This document shows, in pieces, positions 21,411 to 32,352 of a stretch of 64,000 bases of DNA. The notes beneath the pieces are model-generated. The model saw nothing but the letters and a program-made list of their open reading frames with translations. It was not told where the DNA came from and did not search any database. The position numbers and the translations under genes were made by a program. Numbering within the stretch: the stretch's first letter is position 1; every line of letters begins with the position of its first letter. This DNA comes from Erinaceus europaeus (taxonomy: Eukaryota > Chordata > Mammalia > Eulipotyphla > Erinaceidae): positions 9,000,002 through 9,064,001 of the forward strand of contig NC_080164.1 in NCBI RefSeq assembly GCF_950295315.1, written 5' to 3'.

Positions 21411-21495
21411 AATAAGGGTAGTTAAAATGGTCATTATCTGAATGTCATTATGTCACATACGTTCTTTTGATGCCATGTGTATGTATATATATATA
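21411..21495. other. Spacer between L1 and SINE, ends in (TA)n
   Basis: Short unassigned sequence ending in a TATATATA run at about 21485-21496. Confidence 0.4.
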
Positions 21496-21762
21496 TTTTT
21501 TTTCCCTTTTGTTGTCCTTGTTTTTTATTGTTGCTGCAGTTATTGTTGTTGTAGTCATTGTTGGATAGGACAGAGAGAAATGGAGAGAGGAGGGGAAGTC
21601 AGAGAGGAGGAGAGAAAGACAGACATCTACAGACCTGCTTCACCGCCTGTGAAGTGACTCCCCTGCAGGTGGGGATCCTGGGGCTAGAACCAGGATCCTT
21701 CCGCAGATCCTTGCACTTTGTGCCACGTGCTCTTAACCTGTTGCTCTACCACCCAACTCCCG
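21496..21762 (-). mobile_element. tRNA-derived SINE, long-tail type
   Basis: Minus-strand copy starting in a T run after (TA)n and ending CTCTACCACCCAACTCCCG. The B box is altered (GGGGCTAGAACCAGG on the plus strand). Confidence 0.92.
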
Positions 21763-22025
21763 CTGTCATAGATATTAAGTTTTTCCAGTTTTCTCAGGTA
21801 CAATCTATAGACCCTTAGGGCAGCAGCCAGATATTCAGATTTATGGATGATCATTGTGACAATCAGACCCCCCACTGCCTATAGGCAAAAGTCTTTGAAT
21901 CAACCAGACTTCACCTTAGAGCAGGATTTTGTGATAACAGGACAGAGCCTGAGATAGAGGCCCCATGGTAAATTAGTCAAAGGAATGTGCCTTGTAGACA
22001 AATAACAAGCAAAACAAACACTTTT

Positions 22026-22310
22026 CTTTTTTTTAATATTTATTTAATTTATTTCCTTTTGTTGCCCTTGTTGTTTTATTGTTGTGGTTATTACTGTTGT
22101 CTTTGTTGTTGGATAGGACAGAGAGAAATGAAGAGAGGAGAGAGAAGACAGAGAGGGGCAGAGAAAGACAGACACCTGCAGACCTGCTTCACCGCCTGTG
22201 AAGAGACTCCCCTGCAGGTGGGGAGCCGGGGGCTCGAACCGGGATCCTTACGCCGGTCCTTGTGCTTTGCCCCACCTGTGCTTAACCCGCTGCATTACAG
22301 CCTGACTCCC
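22026..22310 (-). mobile_element. tRNA-derived SINE, long-tail type
   Basis: Minus-strand copy with an intact B-box complement GGGGCTCGAACCGGG. Flanks AACAAACACTTTT (22013-22025) and AACATATACTTTT (22311-22323) match at 11 of 13 bases. Confidence 0.94.
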
Positions 22311-22408
22311 AACATATACTTTTGAAGCACACATGCAAAGGTTAGCAAACTGGAGGATTCCCAATAAAAAGTATCAGGAAGTCTGGGATCAGAAAACTTC
22401 TTCAACAA

Positions 22409-22582
22409 TTTTTGTTGTTTACTTGTTTTTGTTTTTGTTTTCATAGAAGCAGAGAGACAGAAAGAATGAAAGAGACTGCAGCACTTAAGCTTCTTTCAAG
22501 GGGAGAGAGTGTCTGGTCTCTAATCTGTGTCATGCGCATGCCAACGCAGAATGCTAGCCAAGTGAGCTATTTCCCCAGTCCT
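22409..22582 (-). mobile_element. Divergent tRNA-headed SINE
   Basis: The T-rich left side leads to AGAAGCAGAGAGACAGAAAG, GACTGCAGCAC and a head complement ending TATTTCCCCAGTCC. Flanks TCAACAATTTT and TCAACAAGTTTT suggest a target-site duplication. The body differs from the main family. Confidence 0.65.
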
Positions 22583-22589
22583 CAACAAG

Positions 22590-23089
22590 TTTTAAAATAT
22601 TGAGACCACACAGATGATGTCTTCTGGACACATTTAAGTGAAACTTGAAATCAATAGAAGACAAAGCTGGAAACACCACAAATTTGTGAGAATTAAATGA
22701 AACACTCTTAAATAATAAGTGTGCTAAAGAAGAGAAATTAGGAAATATTTTGAGAAAATGTAAATGAAATCATAAAATGCCAAAACTGATGAAATTAAGT
22801 GACTACTATAAGTAAATAAAATTATATAAAGAAAGAGTTACCTTAAAAAAAGTTTCCTTTATACATTAAAAAAAAAAAAACTAAAAAAGTCAGAATGAAG
22901 TAAACTATGGTCTAACAGGAGCTTCATTACTCCAGATATTTCTGTTCAAGGAATAGTGGAAGGCTTAGCAAAGGCAGTTTGACAGGAAAAAGAAAAGCTG
23001 TCTTCATTAAAGAATAAAATGAAAATCTGTCTCTGTTCACAGAGGTCATAATCTTAGACTTGAACATCATGAAGAGTCTCAGATAAATT
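22590..23089. other. No gene seen; A-rich sequence
   Basis: A-rich and possibly old LINE-derived, with an A run at about 22868-22880. No clear alignment. Confidence 0.35.
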
Positions 23090-23620
23090 TGTTCACATTA
23101 ATTAAGTTCCAACGTTTGCAAGGTACAAGTCATATGAAAAATCAGCTGCATTTATATAGAACAATAAATGCAGTATAAAGTTGTAAGAGACCCTAAGTAG
23201 CCAAACTGATATTAAAAAAGAGTAAAGTTGAAAGAAGTGCATTTTCCAATTTCAACACTTCTCCCTACTGATTAAATAAGATAGCACTGCATACAGACCA
23301 ACAGAATAGGACTCCAAACTTAGACATGCGCTCATCGAATTAAATGAAATGATTTGTATTTGAGTAGAAAAAAACTGCTGAAATGGAAGAACAGTGCTAT
23401 TATTTTTTTTCCTTCCGCAAATGGTATTGGGGCAATTGGAAAACCACAAGAGAATTAATGAACTTGGACCTCTATGTCACAGGATATGCAAAAATGCATT
23501 TAAAGTGCTTGAGAGATCTAAATGTAAAAGCTGATACTATTAAGGCCTTAGAAGAAAATAAAATTGTAACTCTAGATGACTTTGGATGCACACAACAATT
23601 TGTGTGTGTGTGGGGGGGGG
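23090..23620 (+). mobile_element. Old L1 ORF2 fragment (C-terminal part)
   Basis: The frame at 23400-23600 reads FRKWYWGNWKTTRELMNLDL, then LRDLNVKADTIKALEEN. These match the order FNKWCWKQW ... KDLDVRPQTLRYLEEN in fragment B at 21090-21230. The upstream part (23200-23390) shows decayed pieces of the preceding ORF2 segment. It is much more diverged than fragments A and B, so it comes from an older wave. Confidence 0.8.
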
Positions 23621-23696
23621 GCTGCCAGCATCATAATAAAGTAACAAAAAACAAAAACAAACAAACAAAAAAATCCCAATAGATCAGTGGTTAGCG

Positions 23697-23798
23697 AGAT
23701 AGTTTAGCCAGTAGGACTCCTGCCTGTCAATACAAGTGACCCAGGTTTGAGCCATCAGCATGGCACATGGCGGAGAAGCTTTGGTCCTGTGCTGTCAT

Positions 23799-23839
<41 letters not shown>

Positions 23840-23935
23840 GTTTCTCTCTCTCTCACACACACACACACCTCTCCCCTCTCCCTTCTCCCCTCTCCCTTCT
23901 CCCCTCTCCCTCTCTCTCTGTCTGTCAGAAAAAGT
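23697..23935 (+). mobile_element. tRNA-headed SINE, third body type, with complex CT/CA tail
   Basis: The head GAGATAGTTTAGCCAGTAGG resembles an A box, and CCCAGGTTTGAGCCATC resembles a B box. A short body leads into (CT)n, (CA)n and CCTCTCCC-type repeats at 23797-23925. A similar head without the same tail is at 29130-29270. Confidence 0.65.
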
Positions 23936-24127
23936 CAACCCAGAGCTATGAAATCACATATGCATGAGGTCCCAGTGATAATAGGATGAATAAATAATGA
24001 TTTATTTATTCATCCTATTAAGGTTTAAAACTTTTGTGCAAAGGAAATCATCAAGAAAACAAAAAGGCATTCCACAGAGTGGGAGAAATTATGTACAAAT
24101 CATAAACAGGATAAAACTCTGGTGTTT

Positions 24128-24405
24128 TGGGAGTCGGTCGGTAATGCAGCGGGTTAAGCGCACGTGGCACCAAGCGCAACGACCGCATAAGGATCCAGGT
24201 TTGAGCCCTGGCTCCCCACTTGCAGGGGAGTCGCTTCACAGGTAGTGAAGCAGGTCTGCAGGTGTCTGTCTTTCTCTCCCCCTCTCTGTCTTCCCCTCCT
24301 CTCTCCATTTCTCTAGGTCCTATCCAACAACAATGATGTCAATAACAACAAAAATAATAATAAAAAACCAAGGGCAACAACAGGGAAAATAAATATAAAA
24401 AAAAA
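24128..24405 (+). mobile_element. tRNA-derived SINE, long-tail type
   Basis: Well-preserved head GGGAGTCGGTCGGTAATGCA. Target-site duplication TCTGGTGTTT at 24118-24127 and 24406-24415 is perfect over 10 bases. Confidence 0.95.
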
Positions 24406-24416
24406 TCTGGTGTTTC

Positions 24417-24418
<2 letters not shown>

Positions 24419-24452
<34 letters not shown>
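24419..24452. repeat. (AC)n microsatellite
   Basis: About 16 AC units directly after the SINE's duplicated target site. Confidence 0.95.
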
Positions 24453-24454
<2 letters not shown>

Positions 24455-24504
24455 CTCTTACAATTCAATGTAAAAAGAAAAGTGAAGAAAATACAGGTCC
24501 AAGA

Positions 24505-24640
24505 AGGATGAGAGAGGACCTAGTGGGGATTATATTGTTATATGGGAAACTGGGGAATCTTATGCATGTACAAACTACTGTATTTACTGTTGAATGTAAA
24601 ACATTAATTCCCCAATAAAGAAATTTAAAAAAAGAAATAA
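24505..24640 (+). mobile_element. Short 3' end of an L1-like element
   Basis: Contains ACTGTATTTACTGTTGAATG, then CCCCAATAAAGAAATTTAAAAAAAG: a polyadenylation signal followed by an A-rich tail. This is a different 3' UTR subtype from the common one in the window. The assignment to L1 is from general knowledge of such 3' ends. Confidence 0.55.
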
Positions 24641-24939
24641 AAGTGAGCAACTTCCAAAGATGCATCTACTTCTGCCTTCTGCTAGGAACCATGTTGGAGG
24701 AGGTATGGGGTGGTGAAAAGAAGCTGGTGAACGCCACTCAGGTGGTTGGTTTCTCAGTTGTCTCAGTAAGTTCCTAGGGAGGGAGCTGTGGTTAGAGGAT
24801 CCCTATTAGTCAGTGCTGGTGGATGTAACACCAGCTAGTCCGGAAAGGCAAGAAACTCTTCAACTTCCAATCAGCACGAGTCACGTGCATCTTCATCATA
24901 CAATATGAGGTGGAATGAGAGCGTGCTCTGAATCTGTGG
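24641..24939. other. No gene seen; apparently single-copy
   Basis: Nothing recognised. Confidence 0.35.
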
Positions 24940-25075
24940 ACAGTCCTGAACTGGGGTCTTGCCTCTGTCAGTAACTACTGGCTGTGCGACCTCAGACTAG
25001 GTGCAAATCTTCCCTGAGCAGCCATTTTCTCATCCATAAGATGGGAAGAGGGTTGAAGTGACACATGCAAAGTTC
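24940..25075 (+). mobile_element. MIR relic
   Basis: The order ACTACTGGCTGTGCGACCTCAG, then CATTTTCTCATCCATAAGATGGG, matches the MIR core pattern of a gain-lose block followed by TCATCTGTAAAATGGG. Confidence 0.6.
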
Positions 25076-25077
25076 TA

Positions 25078-25359
25078 TTTTTTTTTCCCCTCCAGGGTTA
25101 TCTCTGGGGCTTGGTGCCAACACTACGAATCCACTGCCCCTGGCAACCAAATTTTTCCATTTTGTTGAATAGGACAAAGAGAAATTGAGAGAGGAGGGGG
25201 ACACAGAGAGGAAGAGAACAGACACCTGCAGACCTGCTTCACCACACCTGAAGCTTCCCCCCTGCAAGTGAGGAGCAGGGACTTGAACCTAGGTCCTTGT
25301 GTGGGTCCTTGTGCTTAGTACTATGTGCACTTAACCAGGTACACCACCACCCAGCCTCA
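25078..25359 (-). mobile_element. tRNA-derived SINE, module-tail type
   Basis: The left edge carries the complement of the 3' module (CTCCAGGGTTATCTCTGGGG, then CTACGAATCCACTGCCCCTGG). The body has AGACACCTGCAGACCTGC, and the head complement ends CACCACCCAGCCTC. Confidence 0.88.
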
Positions 25360-25369
25360 TAAAGTTCTA

Positions 25370-25555
25370 ATTTACTGAGGCCCTGTTGAGCACCAGTTAC
25401 CATGCACAAAGATCAAGGGTTCAAGCCTCCTGTTCCCTCATGCAGAGGGGAGGCTTCACAATTGGTGAAGCAGGTCTGCAGATGTCTCTCTTTCTCTCTC
25501 CCTCTCTCTCCCCTTTCCTCTCTCAATTTCTTTCTGTCCTATCAAATAAAAATAT
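25370..25555 (+). mobile_element. tRNA-derived SINE, older short-tail copy
   Basis: GGGTTCAAGCCTCC is the B-box region. It is followed by a degenerate CCTCATGCAGAGGGG block, TTGGTGAAGCAGGTCTGCAG and CTGTCCTATCAAATAAAAATA. The head is eroded. Confidence 0.75.
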
Positions 25556-26699
25556 TCTGATCTCTTTCTCATGTCCTTGTTTCTATTAGTGAAAACGCCA
25601 TAAACAAGAAAAACTGTGTTTTGACTACAAGTTCATGTTCAGTGATGAACTGAAAAACAGAAAAAAAAAGAAAGGAGAGAAAAAAAAACACAGAGATTCC
25701 AGAGTTAGTTCTGAGAATCAAGAGCCCTCTGATCCGAGGAATGAAAGTAGTCTTTCATTGTGTTTCTCTGGGCTCCAGTTACCTCAGATGACATCCCGAT
25801 GTCCACCTGCCTGAGGCAGGGGACAAGCCTGGGTTGGTTCCAGCTACCACACAGGAGAACCATGAGTCAATTCTGGGCCTGACTCACCATGATATGGCTT
25901 CATGGTGAAGTGAGAGGAGCAGGGAAACCGGCCACAGTTTTCTCTCAAATTTCCCCCTGAATTATCCTCCTCTGTGGGCACAAGGCTCGGGAACATTATT
26001 TTTAAAGGGTGACGATATTTGGTTAAAATGTCCTCAGAGGGAGGGGAGGTAAGGACTGGGAGAAGTTTGCCCAAACCACAGAGCCTCTGAACTATGATCC
26101 ACAGCCCAGCAACAGCCCTAATGAGCTCTGCGCTGGAATCTCCAAATTGAATTACATAATACATTTCCGTTTCATTTCATGAATCACAACTCAGGCTACA
26201 ATGTTCCTAGGTTGCAGTTGATATATTTCAGAGATTACTAAAGATTTCAAAAAGGAAAAAAAATGTTTTTTATGTCATGTTATTAAATTCATATGGAAAA
26301 ATGTCTGTATGTCAGCCAACTTATTTATTGATATTTTTCAAATTTGGGTTTTTTTTTTCTTGAACACCATCACAGGAGCTCCATGTCTGGAGAGTTCCTG
26401 AGAAACCCATTAATGAATCAGGAGATGGTAGTTGCCCCCCTTGGAGTTTTCATTTCTTCTGAGAGCCCAGTTCCCTGCTAATGCTGGTGGGTCTTATCTC
26501 AGCAGGAGGGAGAAGGGAGTGTCAGGATCTGAGGACCCAAGGAGGGGAAGAAGGGAAGGGAAAGACCTATGGAGAACGTCAGAAGAATTTGGTTCTCTGA
26601 AACTCAGACACGAACATTTTGGGGGGATGGCAACTTTGTTGGCATCTGTCTGCATTCATTCTCCCCCCACCCCATGCCCCAGTACAAGAGAGGAAACTA
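25556..26699. other. No gene seen; apparently single-copy
   Basis: Mixed-composition sequence. Open frames at 25844-26164 and 26432-26836 lack recognised domains or splice-site logic. Confidence 0.35.
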
Positions 26700-26940
26700 G
26701 AAAACAGAGTCTGCAGCTCAGGTTCAAATCCCAACTGCATATGTCAGATGTCAGCAAGGCAACCTTGGGGTGGTCATTTAATCTGTCTAAGACTCTGTGT
26801 ATGAAGCTGTCCTATGGGAGCTCTAATAGCACATAGGTCATAGAGTTGCTGTAAGGAGTAATGACTTGAGGTTTGCAGTGCGATTAGCACTGAGCCTAGC
26901 ACGTACTAAGTGGTCAGTACTGTCTAGTCCTGTAAGACTG
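26700..26940 (+). mobile_element. MIR relic, nearly full span
   Basis: The MIR order is visible: GGTTCAAATCCCAACTGC, ACCTTGGGGTGGTCATTTAA, CTGTCTAAGACTCTGTGT, ATAGAGTTGCTGTAAGGAGTA, then GCACTGAGCCTAGCACGTAC and AAGTGGTCAGTA. Confidence 0.8.
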
Positions 26941-26954
26941 TTGTTCTTTGACCA

Positions 26955-27790
26955 TAAAAGGAGCTAGATATAAACCAGGGCCCATGAGACAGAACACATG
27001 TGTACATGTATTCGTAAGTTAGGGGGAAATACACACCTTAAAGCAAAAGTGTGCAACAGTTTGCAGTGATCCCAAACTACAAGCAAGTAAAAAGACCTAA
27101 CAACAACAAAGACAGCATAAAATGATACTTATATAATTTTCCTATATTTGGAAGCTACTCTCTTCCATGACCCAGTTTTCCAGTCCCATTTCCAACTCTC
27201 ACACCATCCCCCTAGCCAATACCTTTCACCCACCTGCATGGTAGTTGTCAGGCTCAGGCAAAAATTAGTAAAGTCATGGGCCCCTTGGAATATATATAAA
27301 ATAGATCTACTGGCTTTTTCCAAAATGGAGACTCCCCAAACTCATCTGCTCTATTCTTGCCTTTAGGTTCCTGGCTATTAAACAATGTGTTCTCCTTTAT
27401 ACCTTAATGCTTTTTTAGCCACCAAGTTGCAAATGCTACCATTATGCCAACCTGACTTCCCTGGACAGAGGACATCATCAAAATACCCTGGACCCCTGCC
27501 TCTCTAGATCCCTGACCCACTAGGGAAAGAGAGAGACAGTCTGGGAGCATGGATCAAACTGCCAACACCCATGTTCAGGGGGGGAATAGTTACAGAAGCC
27601 AGACCTTCCACCTTCTGCATCCCACAATGACCCTGGGTCCAGACTCCCAGAGGGATAAAGAACAGGAAAGCTTCCGAGGGAGGGACTACAATACAGAACT
27701 CTGGTAGTGGGAACTGGGTGGAATTGTACCTCTCTTATCCTATAGTCATGTCAATATTTTTAATTTTGTAAATAAATTATTAACAAAGAA
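26955..27790 (+). mobile_element. L1 3' UTR, long copy
   Basis: From GAGCTAGATATAAACCAGGG through CACCTGCATGGTAGTTGTCA, AAAATGGAGACTCCCCAAAC and ATGTTCAGGGGGGAATAGTT to TGTAAATAAATTATTAAC. The same order is found at 35125-35815 and 44860-45440. Truncated at its 5' end, no ORF2. Confidence 0.88.
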
Positions 27791-28190
27791 AAAGAGTGAC
27801 TTTGAGTCAAAAGTTGAGTTTGAGTTCTTCTATCTCCTCCTGAGTTTTCCCTTATTTTCACAACTTATGATCAAGTTCATTTTTGTACAAAGCATGTCCA
27901 CTCTGAGCTGTGACCTGGCCTCATTAATTCCTGTCATTATCCGTCATCCATCTCCTGTGGGTCACATGGAATGTTGAGCACTGTGGGTGTGTGGAGAGAG
28001 GTGGGAAGTTGAGAGAATAGAAATTCGATTTCTCTCGTGAAGGATCTAACTGGGCAGAATGACAGGACTGCGAGAAGTCAAGCTGCTTCGGTGAGAGCTG
28101 GGTGGACAAAGGGCTGACATCAGGCACAGAGAGGACACTGATGTGAGCCTGGACTAGATGCTGGAGGGACCATTGTCGGTTGTGGCCAGG
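27791..28190. other. No gene seen; apparently single-copy
   Basis: No repeat or exon recognised between the L1 3' end and the LTR. Confidence 0.35.
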
Positions 28191-28531
28191 TGTCGGGCTG
28201 TGCCGTGGAGAAGAGAGAGAGAGGAGGTCTGGAACAAGTGGGGTACACGAATCTTTATTATAGGATGGGGGGGGTGGCTCAGGCCACATGAAGTCAGCCA
28301 ACAATGGCCGTCCCCACTACCTCACCACCGGGCAGGAAGGAGAAGGAGAGAGAGCTGAGAGCCCAGAGAGAGCCAAGAGAGAATGAGAGGGGGGAAGTGA
28401 GAGAGCTTTTATTGGGCAACAACCAGGGGTGACATGTGGGGGAAGGATTGGTTGAAGGAGGGCACTGCTAGGATTTCGTGGGGCATAGTAAAACCTGGGG
28501 GCAGAGACTGCATCAGAATAATTCCTCAACA
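28191..28531 (-). mobile_element. LTR-like element (second LTR family)
   Basis: On the minus strand it begins TGTTGAGGAATTATTCTG and ends GGCACAGCCCGACA, giving TG...CA termini in 341 bases. It contains two polyadenylation signals in series: CAATAAAAGCTCTC (plus strand near 28405-28418) and AATAAAG (near 28252-28260). I could not find a clear target-site duplication (flanks CCAGG and TCAGA), so the ends are provisional. A solo LTR of a class I-type retrovirus is the best fit. Confidence 0.65.
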
Positions 28532-28689
28532 TCAGACCATGCCTCCCACCTCTGCCCCAAGCAGCTATGTGGCAGAAATGAGGCAACATGGAAGTGGAGA
28601 AGGGTTTAGTATTGTGCAGACAGTCCCACTGAGATGGAGACTATGACAGAACAGCTAGAACTGGTGGAGAGATTCACATTTTTCAGTAT

Positions 28690-28850
28690 TTACTGTAAGC
28701 TCAGCATCTGGTATCACTTTAAGAACTGTGACTCCCTTGACCCGTCCTCCCGTTTCACAGATGAGGAAATAGTGGTCCAGGAAGGCTTTGTACTAAGGCC
28801 AAGGTCAGGAAGCCATAGTTACTGGTGGAGGTAAGAGCTCAAGGTCAAGG
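28690..28850 (-). mobile_element. MIR relic
   Basis: TTTCACAGATGAGGAAATAG followed by GGTCCAGGAAGGCTTTGTAC and AAGGTCAGGAAGCCATAG follows the minus-strand MIR order. Confidence 0.65.
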
Positions 28851-29129
28851 CTGACTGTCCCTTTCCACTGTTTCATTCCCCTCTTCCACCTCCATTACAC
28901 ACTGTGTAGTGAAGCCCCAAATGGCTGGTATTGATCGGAAGATGAAGAATCCTTTGTTCTTCTGGACTAGTGTGTACTGAGTTGTACTAATTAGTACAAC
29001 TAATACAGTACAGCTTTTCTAACTATGACTCCCTCCAGAGCAATGCTGGTAGGTGAGAAACTGCGTTGGTTTCTTCTCAAACCTGGATATGGTGTTTGCT
29101 AACAGAGTACAGGAGTGTTTTCAGCTGGG
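28851..29129. other. No gene seen
   Basis: A small inverted motif, GAGTTGTACTAATTAGTACAACTA, occurs near 28979-29002 (a near-perfect palindrome of about 20 bases). Nothing else recognised. Confidence 0.4.
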
Positions 29130-29270
29130 GAGATGACTCAGTGGTACACCTCTGTATTTGCTGGTCGCAGGGCCCGCGTGTAAGCCCAGCATTGTACTGC
29201 ATATACCAGAGTCAGTCTCTGGCTCTTGCTCTCACACTCTCTCTCTCCCCTTCTCTCTCCCTCATGAGAT
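29130..29270 (+). mobile_element. tRNA-headed SINE, third body type
   Basis: GGGGAGATGACTCAGTGGTA is A-box-like, and CGCGTGTAAGCCCAGC is a degraded B box. A CT-rich tail leads into the GATA array. Confidence 0.5.
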
Positions 29271-29274
29271 AAAT

Positions 29275-29527
29275 GAGAGATAGGTGATAGACTAGATAGA
29301 TTATAGATATCGGGTAGCTGGGAAAGTCATGTCATATTTTTCTATGTTTTTATATGCAAAACTGGGTTGTGACTTTCCAATAGCCATACATATATTATTG
29401 ATAGATGGATAAATGATAGATGGATAATAGATATATAAGTGGTAGATTATTAGATAGATGATGGATGATAGGTGATAGAAAAGTATATAGATGATAAATT
29501 ATGGATGATATAGATAGATGGTAGATA

Positions 29528-29577
<50 letters not shown>

Positions 29578-29583
29578 GATAGG
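29275..29583. repeat. (GATA)n microsatellite array
   Basis: Degenerate GATA/GATG units from 29275 with a pure block of about 13 GATA units at 29528-29577, embedded between degenerate copies. A likely variable locus. Confidence 0.9.
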
Positions 29584-29711
29584 TAGGAAGATGGAAAATA
29601 GCTAAGAATGCAGGAGTGTGGTGGGGTATTTTCAGTTCTTCAGAGAGAAGAGAAAAGGTCATCCTCAGTGTATAAAGGGTACTATAGCTTTATTAGAGCT
29701 ACTGGCTTTTT

Positions 29712-29917
29712 AAAAAATTTATTTATTCCCTTTTGTTGCCCTTGTTGTTTTATTGTTGTAGTTATTATTGTTGTTGTCATCGTTGTTGGATAGGACAGAG
29801 AGAAATGGGGGAAGACAGAGAAGGGGAGAGAAAGATAGACACCTGCAGACCTGCTTCACCGTTTGTGAAGTGACTCCCCTGCAGGTGGGGAGCCAGGGCT
29901 TGAACCGAGATCCTTCC
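29712..29917 (-). mobile_element. tRNA-derived SINE, long-tail type, 5'-truncated
   Basis: Lacks the tRNA head and stops just after the B box (GGGCTTGAACCGAGATCCTT). Flanks GCTACTGGCTTTTT (29698-29711) and GCTGCTGGCTTTTT (29918-29931) match at 13 of 14 bases, so the truncation happened at insertion. Confidence 0.92.
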
Positions 29918-29931
29918 GCTGCTGGCTTTTT

Positions 29932-31545
29932 TTTTTAACTGCTAGACACCTATCACTAGAGTGTGATCAGTCACTTCTATAAACATCACTGTTAATAGCC
30001 ACACTGATTGACTTTATCGAAGACACTACAGCGGGAGCCTTTGCATTGCCTCTGCCTCTGGCCCTCCAGGGCGGGCACTATAGTGCACTCATCCTTGGGG
30101 ATAACCAAGTCATGCCCTTCCTCTCTTGTCTTTGATACTCACAGCAGCTCTGGAAGGGACTCTACACAGATAGTTCCCCCTAAACACAGCACCCAGTGCT
30201 AAGACGATACTGTGGGCTCCCAGGGGCGAGTACAGATCCCTACTCTCTTGCCTGTATCCCAGTCTAGTTCAGTTCCTTACCCCAGGCCCTCTCTTAATTG
30301 CTCTCCTCATCTTGTACCTGTGAGGGTTAACTGAGAACACAGGAGTTCTGTGAAATATCACAGTAGTTAGTACATTTTAATCCTGATCCCCTAGCCTACT
30401 GTAGCTGCTGTAAAATATATGGCAATGATTTCCTGAGGCAGGGTAATGTATAAGGAATGTCAGCCCAGCCTCTGGGCATATTTGTGTTAGCTCAGTTTTA
30501 TTAAAGTGAAACTTTTATTAAGGCATGTGGTGAATTGAGCAATCGGCATGATTCATGCCGTTAGAAACCCGTTGCTACACTCACCATAAATCAAGGAGCC
30601 ATTGTAGTGTATTTGCTGTGGAGTTGGTAGAAACAAGGAAAAAATCAATATGGGGACATTATTCAGACCATATGAAAGTATTAAAGTGGATTCTGTGTGT
30701 ATTCAACCTGGCCAGACCATAGTTCATATGTACATTTTTTTCTAGTAAATATCTCCCTGGGTCTCCTCTCCCTACTATGCTATTTGCTAATCCATGTGCT
30801 ACTGCCAAATAATTATTAGAAATATTTTAAATTCCACAGAAGCCTGTATAATCTTTCAGTGCAAACCTTAATGATATATTTGCATAAGAAAGCGGCTTCG
30901 AGGAACAAGCACTATGATGATTTTAGAATAAGGAAACATCTTCCTTTACAAATACACTGTACTTCCAACTTTGTCTATTTCAGAAAAATGATAATAATCA
31001 ACCAACAGGAGGAAGTTATTTGAGCCATAGATAGGGCAATCTTCATTATTTCCCAGCTTTCTGGGGACAGTCATTGAGCCAGCAACCATCATCCTGGGTC
31101 TGGAAAGGATTGACATGTGTCCCTGTACTTGGAAGCTTCTCAGAAGGCTGAAGGATGTGTGAGTGACAGACATCTCTCAATGAGCACCTGTGATCACCAG
31201 AATTTCTACCTTTTGGCATCTCAGGACCCATTGGGCCTCCCATGGAGTCTCATTCTTGTTCAATGCCAGTGTCAATGCCATAGGGGTCACCCTGTTTCTG
31301 ATGGAAGGGACTCTGGCCCGCTACTGCCCTCTTCATTACTGAAAGAGGTTGGGTGCTTCTCTGATGTGCTCTGAAATAAACATTGAGTGGGTTTCACAAA
31401 ATACCTAGTGCTCACAGTCTGCCCAATTCTCTTGTAAGCCTGATGGGTGTAGCTGTGACTGAAGGTGTCAGAGTATTACATTGAGTCTGCTCTAGTTCAT
31501 TTTTGTCCTTAGGAATTTAATTTAAACCGTTTTACATTTAACTTT
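29932..31545. other. 1.6 kb without recognised genes or repeats
   Basis: Apparently single-copy. Open frames here (for example around 30946-31374) overlap on both strands and carry no domain. Confidence 0.35.
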
Positions 31546-31547
31546 TT

Positions 31548-31680
31548 ACTGGTGATTTAATAATGATTTACAAAATGGTAAGGTAACAGGGATATAATTC
31601 CATATAGTTCCCACCACCAGTTTTGTTCATTTATTTATTTTTGTCCTATCTACCCCATTGGAAGCTTCCCTATTCTTATT
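31548..31680 (-). mobile_element. L1 3' UTR fragment
   Basis: ACTGGTGATTTAATAATGAT, then GGTAACAGGGATATAATTCC and GTTCCCACCACCAG match the minus-strand 3' UTR at 17680-17760. It is cut off by the SINE on its right. Confidence 0.8.
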
Positions 31681-31689
31681 TTATTTTAT

Positions 31690-31977
31690 TTTATGTGTTT
31701 ATTTTCCTTTTCGCTGCCCTTGTTTTTTATTGTTGTTGTAGTTATTATTGTTATTGTTATTGATGTCATCATTGTTAGATGGGACAGAGAGAAATGAAGA
31801 GAAGAAGGGAAGACAGAGAGGGTGAGAGAAAGACACCTGCAGACCTGCTTCCCCGCATGTGAAAAGACCCCCCCACACACACAGGTGGGGAGCTAGAGGC
31901 TCAAACCCAGATCCTTGCTCAGATCCTTGCACTTCATGCCATGTGCACTTAACCCACTGAACTACTGCCTGGCCCCC
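31690..31977 (-). mobile_element. tRNA-derived SINE, long-tail type
   Basis: Minus-strand copy with a duplicated AGATCCTTG (31910-31930) next to the B-box complement, and a CACACACA insertion in the CACCTGCAGG block. The head complement ends CTGCCTGGCCCCC. Confidence 0.9.
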
Positions 31978-32319
31978 AATAATGTTTCTACAGGCATAAC
32001 CAAGGATCCAAGAAAAGAAAAAAAAAAATCTTCCTTGCCCTCCAAGGCTTAGCTGTTCACATCTTGCCATCCATCCAAAGGGGTATCTTTTGGAGAAAAA
32101 AGACTGTCCCTCCACATGGGGAGCCAGTTGGGAATCTCCAGATGCGACATCACTGCTGACTTTGTATTAACAGATGTCTGGATGTGTAATGAAGGCGCAG
32201 TGAGCATACAGCTGGGGGATGCTGGCATCACCAAGTCCAGTCTGAAGGCTCAGAAATGGGAAGCTATGCTCACCACCAGGTGGGAACCTTTTGGTTATTT
32301 TCATATATGTCAGATAAAG
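31978..32319. other. No gene seen; apparently single-copy
   Basis: Short open frames only, no recognised repeat except the start of the L1 segment near the right edge. Confidence 0.35.

Positions 32320-32351
<32 letters not shown>
32320..32351. repeat. (AAT)n microsatellite
   Basis: About ten AAT units at the upstream edge of an L1 3' UTR copy. Confidence 0.92.

Positions 32352-32352
<1 letters not shown>

Noticed and set aside
23747..23989. Overlapping Ser/Leu/His-rich open frames
   Set aside because: They are translations of (CT)n and (CA)n repeats in a SINE tail.
28186..28536. Target-site duplication around the second LTR family member
   Set aside because: The flanks CCAGG and TCAGA do not match well enough to claim a duplication.
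29528..29577. CRISPR-like regular repeats
   Set aside because: It is a pure tetranucleotide microsatellite without spacers, in mammalian DNA.
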